64,000 bases of DNA from Akkermansiaceae bacterium UBA2381 (GTDB lineage Bacteria > Verrucomicrobiota > Verrucomicrobiia > Verrucomicrobiales > DEV007): the NCBI GenBank assembly GCA_002344215.1, contig DDSV01000002.1, forward strand, positions 28,253-92,252, written 5' to 3'. Position 1 is the first letter of the stretch. Every line of letters starts with the position of its first letter. The position numbers were made by a program, and so were the translations under genes. Shown one piece after another: positions 61,271 to 64,000 of this stretch. The notes beneath the pieces were generated by a model that searched no databases, was not told the DNA's origin, and saw only the letters and a program-made list of their open reading frames with translations.

Positions 61271-63010
61271 GTGGAGAGTTTGCCTTCCCTCAATTCCCCT
61301 TTGTATTTGATCGACGCGATTGGTCCGTTTTTCCCGGGCTATGATCGCTTCCGCATCAACTGGTCGAAGCTCCCCTGGATGCGGTTTCAGGAGATGACCC
61401 CTGACGAATTGTCCACTGCCTTCGTGACGATACGCGCGGACATGAGGAAGTTCTGCCGGAGTGTCGCCGCCATCGGATACAACGGGGTGACGCTCGACGA
61501 TGTGCCGCATCTCTCGAGCCACGAATTCTATGAGGAGAGCGTGAATCAGCGGATCAGCCTGTACCGCCGGGAGTTCAAAGAGCTCTTCAAGATCATCCGC
61601 GAGGAGGGGCTGCACATCTACCTCACCATGGATATCCTCACGCTGACGCCCGCGCTGGAGAAGCGGCTCGGGAACAGCGAGCGAAAGCAACTGCAGTTTC
61701 TCGTCAGTCAGCTCGATCTGTTTTTTGTCGATTTCCCGGAAGTCGCCGGGGTTGTCTTTCGCATCGGGGAAAGTGACGGGCTCGATATCAAGGAGGACTT
61801 CCGCAGCAAACTGATCCTGCGCAGTCCGGCGATGGTGAATCGCTTCCTGAAGGCGCTTTTGCCCATCTTCGAGCATCACCGGCGGCGCTGTATTTTCCGG
61901 ACCTGGACGGTCGGAGCTCATGAGGTGGGCGATCTCATCTGGCATGAGGCGACCCTCGAAAAAACCGTAGCCGGAATCTCCAGTCCCTCTCTCGTCCTCT
62001 CCATGAAGTACGGGGAGTCCGACTTTTTTCGCTACCTCTCCCTGAACCGGAACTTTTTTGTGACCGACATTCCCAAGATCGTCGAGTTACAGACCCGCCG
62101 GGAGTACGAAGGATGCGGGGAGTTTCCCAGTTTCGTTGGAGGTGACTATGAACAACTGGCCATTGAACTGCGTGAGGCCCCGAATGTGATCGGTATTTCC
62201 GTTTGGTGCCAGACCGGCGGCTGGACTCCATTCCGGAGGTTGGCCTTCCTCGACCCGGCGGCCATCTGGACGGAGATCAATACCTTTGTCACTCTCCGCC
62301 TCTTCAAGCACGGGGAACTCGTCGAAGAAGCGCTCTCCCATCTCCCGAATGTCACCAATCAGGCGTCGCTGATCGAACTGATGAGACTTTCGGAGGAGGT
62401 CATTCTGCAACTCCTCTATCTGCCCGATTTCGCCCGCCAGAGGTTTTACTTCCGGCGGGTGCGCATTCCCCCGCTGCTCGGAGTCTACTGGCACCACATC
62501 TTTGTCGCCCATTCCTTGAAGAAAATGCTCGAGCATCTCGTCGAGGACGGCGAGGTCTCCATCCGTGCCGGCTACGCGGCGATGGCCAAGATCAAAAGAA
62601 TGCGGACCCTGGCACTGCAGTGTCATCTCCCCGAGGAGGACATTGAATACATGGAGTACACCCTGGGCATCATCGCGCTCGGGCGTGAGTATTTTTTCCG
62701 TCCCTTTGACGAGGAGATCCGGACACGGCTCGAGTTGGCCAAAAAACAATACAAGCGGCGTTATCCGAAAGGGAGCCGCTATCGCTACACCATCAAACTC
62801 GACTTCAAGCCCTTCAAATTGAGCGGGCGTTACATCTCGCTCTTTCTCAACCACCTCGTGCGGCGAAATCCCGGCTACCGTTTTGTCGATAAAATCATCG
62901 GACTCCGGCTGCTCTCTATTGTCTACTTCGTCCTGAAACGCTCCCGTCCGAAGATGGTTCCGAAGATCGCAAGGAAGAGTGCCATGGGAATCGACGCGAT
63001 CTTCAAGTGA
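61271..63010 (+). CDS. Cytoplasmic TIM-barrel protein, glycosidase-like
   Basis: A 579-residue protein without signal peptide, starting at GTG 61271. Segments such as SVAAIGYNGVTLDDVPHLSS, IIREEGLHIYLTMDILTL, VAGVVFRIGESDGLD and VIGISVWCQTGGWTPFRRLA fit the strands of a glycoside-hydrolase-type (beta/alpha)8 barrel, with a resemblance to alpha-glucuronidase (GH67-like) proteins. The last 200 residues are helical and very basic (KKQYKRRYPKGSRYRYTI, KRSRPKMVPKIARKS), which is unusual for a cytoplasmic hydrolase and may bind polyanions or membrane. Function not assigned. Confidence 0.75.
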   Translation: MESLPSLNSPLYLIDAIGPFFPGYDRFRINWSKLPWMRFQEMTPDELSTAFVTIRADMRKFCRSVAAIGYNGVTLDDVPHLSSHEFYEESVNQRISLYRREFKELFKIIREEGLHIYLTMDILTLTPALEKRLGNSERKQLQFLVSQLDLFFVDFPEVAGVVFRIGESDGLDIKEDFRSKLILRSPAMVNRFLKALLPIFEHHRRRCIFRTWTVGAHEVGDLIWHEATLEKTVAGISSPSLVLSMKYGESDFFRYLSLNRNFFVTDIPKIVELQTRREYEGCGEFPSFVGGDYEQLAIELREAPNVIGISVWCQTGGWTPFRRLAFLDPAAIWTEINTFVTLRLFKHGELVEEALSHLPNVTNQASLIELMRLSEEVILQLLYLPDFARQRFYFRRVRIPPLLGVYWHHIFVAHSLKKMLEHLVEDGEVSIRAGYAAMAKIKRMRTLALQCHLPEEDIEYMEYTLGIIALGREYFFRPFDEEIRTRLELAKKQYKRRYPKGSRYRYTIKLDFKPFKLSGRYISLFLNHLVRRNPGYRFVDKIIGLRLLSIVYFVLKRSRPKMVPKIARKSAMGIDAIFK

Positions 63011-63040
63011 AGAGATTTGCCGGAGAGACCTCGCGGGCCA

Positions 63041-63071
63041 AGAAAAAAGGCTCCCGGTTTCGGGAGCCTTT
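63041..63071 (-). terminator. Intrinsic terminator between convergent genes
   Basis: An 11-base perfect stem (63046-63056 with 63061-63071) and four-base loop GTTT. On the minus strand it is followed by six T, a strong terminator for the P-loop gene; on the plus strand it offers only three T for the glycosidase-like gene. Confidence 0.85.
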
Positions 63072-63111
63072 CACTCGGCGCAAAGTCGATTTTCGCCCCG
63101 ATAACTGCTGA

Positions 63112-63819
63112 TCAGTAGTCGAGAGCCACCGAGCCTACGCCGTCGGGAATCAGGAACTCGTTGCCCGCCGCGAGGCTGGCTGAAGCGCGTTCGATCCACT
63201 GGGACAACTGGACTTCGGCGAAGCGCGGAAGAGCCGAGGGATCGTTGAGGGCTTCGACGAACTCGATGTCCGCATTTCCGAGTGCGGTGCGAAGGTCATC
63301 GGAGAGACCGGGGATCTCCACATCGGTTGCTCCGATATAGCGGATCGCCTTGTCGGCAAGGCTGCCCTTCCATTTCACTTCGTTCTTCGGGTCGCCGGGG
63401 AGGTGGGCGATCAAATAGTCGGCCTGGTCGGCGAAGATTTCGGTAAGGTCGCAAATCTCTTCGTTGCAGCGCTCGCTGCGGGTGTCCGGGATGACTACGG
63501 TCATCTCCGCGTCGAGCTCGGCGAGGAGATTCTCAAGATCTTCGGCCTCAAAGAAATCCCCCCAGTTCCTCGCGCCACCGGAGTGGACGTCGAGAACGAC
63601 GGCGTTGTTGCTGTCGATGGCGGAAATCAACTGTGAGACATCGAACTGATCTTCCAGATCCCAGAATTCCCCGGGAAAGGAGTCAGTCATATCCATTTCA
63701 TTCGAAGTCACGAGGAGATGCTTGATGTCCTTGGACTTGAGGTGGTGAGAGAGTGTCCGGGCAAGTGCAGACTTGCCTGAGCGCTCAAGATCATTGACGA
63801 CGACGATTAATTTTTTCAT
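63112..63819 (-). CDS. P-loop ATPase, ParA/StbB-like
   Basis: A 235-residue cytoplasmic protein. It starts MKKLIVVVNDLERSGKSALA, a nucleotide-binding P-loop of the deviant ParA/MinD/StbB sort (GKS preceded by Asn, Asp and acidic residues). SNAVV-like strand NAVVLDVHSGGARNWGDFFE probably carries the second nucleotide-binding element, and MTVVIPDTRSERCNEEICDL a further strand. StbB-type proteins act in plasmid stability or segregation, but no partner or centromere-like repeat is beside it. The C-terminus is acidic. An AT-rich leader and a strong terminator flank the gene, which is therefore monocistronic. Confidence 0.75.
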   Translation of the reverse strand: MKKLIVVVNDLERSGKSALARTLSHHLKSKDIKHLLVTSNEMDMTDSFPGEFWDLEDQFDVSQLISAIDSNNAVVLDVHSGGARNWGDFFEAEDLENLLAELDAEMTVVIPDTRSERCNEEICDLTEIFADQADYLIAHLPGDPKNEVKWKGSLADKAIRYIGATDVEIPGLSDDLRTALGNADIEFVEALNDPSALPRFAEVQLSQWIERASASLAAGNEFLIPDGVGSVALDY

Positions 63820-63842
63820 GGCAAATCAAATTCTACGGAATC

Positions 63843-63870
63843 AGTATAAAAGTTGTAATTGTCAGCGCAA
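63843..63870 (-). promoter_or_regulatory. Candidate promoter of the P-loop gene
   Basis: Read on the minus strand, TTGCGC (63870-63865) and TATACT (63848-63843) are 16 bases apart, about 24 bases before the ATG. The flank 63875-63925 is strikingly AT-rich, as in an upstream promoter element, against a GC-rich background. Nothing else is recognised in the last 180 bases of the window. Confidence 0.3.
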
Positions 63871-64000
63871 GCTAAAAATTAAGACATTTTAAAAATAAAT
63901 GTAGTTTTTATAATTTCAACTCCAACAGGATTTCCGTCGGGGAAGAGGAGGGGGGTGGGGTTTGTTTTCGTGTTTTCTGCGCCGAAGCGCGAATGTGTTG

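Overview
The window looks like a chromosomal segment of a GC-rich Gram-negative bacterium of the Verrucomicrobiota, or at least of the PVC superphylum. The evidence is the combination of lipid A genes (lpxD, lpxI, lpxB, an lpxC-fabZ fusion, lpxA) with families typical of that group: two DUF1549/DUF1553 plus DUF1501 gene pairs carrying CxxCH haem motifs, three large secreted dehydrogenase-like proteins with C-terminal CxxCH domains, ThuA-like proteins, two FGly sulfatases, a secreted Gfo/Idh/MocA oxidoreductase, and a 2360-residue autotransporter-type repeat protein ending in a PEP-CTERM anchor. Most starts inspected lack a clear Shine-Dalgarno sequence. No rRNA, tRNA, CRISPR array, prophage or insertion sequence was seen.

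Layout. 0-4.6 kb (minus strand): the start of a secreted protein cut by the window edge, a three-gene proton-translocating transhydrogenase (pntAA-pntAB-pntB) and a lone GspF/PilC-like membrane protein. 4.7-11 kb (plus): aldo/keto reductase-like protein, folE2, a secreted transglutaminase-like protein and a secreted haem-binding dehydrogenase-like protein. 11.1-17.3 kb (plus): lipid A/LPS core operon. 17.3-31.9 kb: secreted sugar-dehydrogenase-like haem protein, first DUF1501/DUF1549-1553 pair with a divergent AraC regulator, two sulfatases and several small proteins. 32-39.2 kb: the giant repeat protein. 39.6-46.3 kb: housekeeping block (clpP, tig, pseudouridine synthase, lpxC/fabZ, lpxA, mutM, DUF2007 protein). 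46.3-59.5 kb: ThuA-haem fusion protein, Gfo/Idh/MocA, small proteins, murI, ThuA lipoprotein, second DUF1549/1553-DUF1501 pair. 59.5-64 kb: zinc-phospholipase-C-like secreted protein, a glycosidase-like cytoplasmic protein and a ParA/StbB-like P-loop protein.

How they work together. The lpx genes in two clusters supply most early lipid A steps (LpxA, LpxC, LpxD, LpxI, LpxB), and two glycosyltransferases probably build the core. The secreted oxidoreductases, sulfatases and haem proteins suggest periplasmic processing of (sulfated) polysaccharides, as inferred for many Verrucomicrobia and Planctomycetes; none has an assigned substrate here.

The most unusual region is the LPS operon at 12.2-15.2 kb. 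Four very short reading frames sit between intact genes. Two are recognisable as genes that lost their middle: a short-chain dehydrogenase and an MsbA-type ABC exporter whose first membrane segment is joined in frame to the last part of its ATPase. At least three of the four keep ATGA-type stop/start overlaps with their neighbours. Either this is repeated internal deletion that spared operon coupling, or it is an assembly or strain-variation artefact; read mapping across the junctions would decide. Other points worth a look: a dispersed inverted-repeat element present between pntAA and pntAB and again inside the murI coding sequence, a terminator hairpin that ends five bases before the folE2 start codon, and an aldo/keto reductase that seems to lack two of its four catalytic residues.
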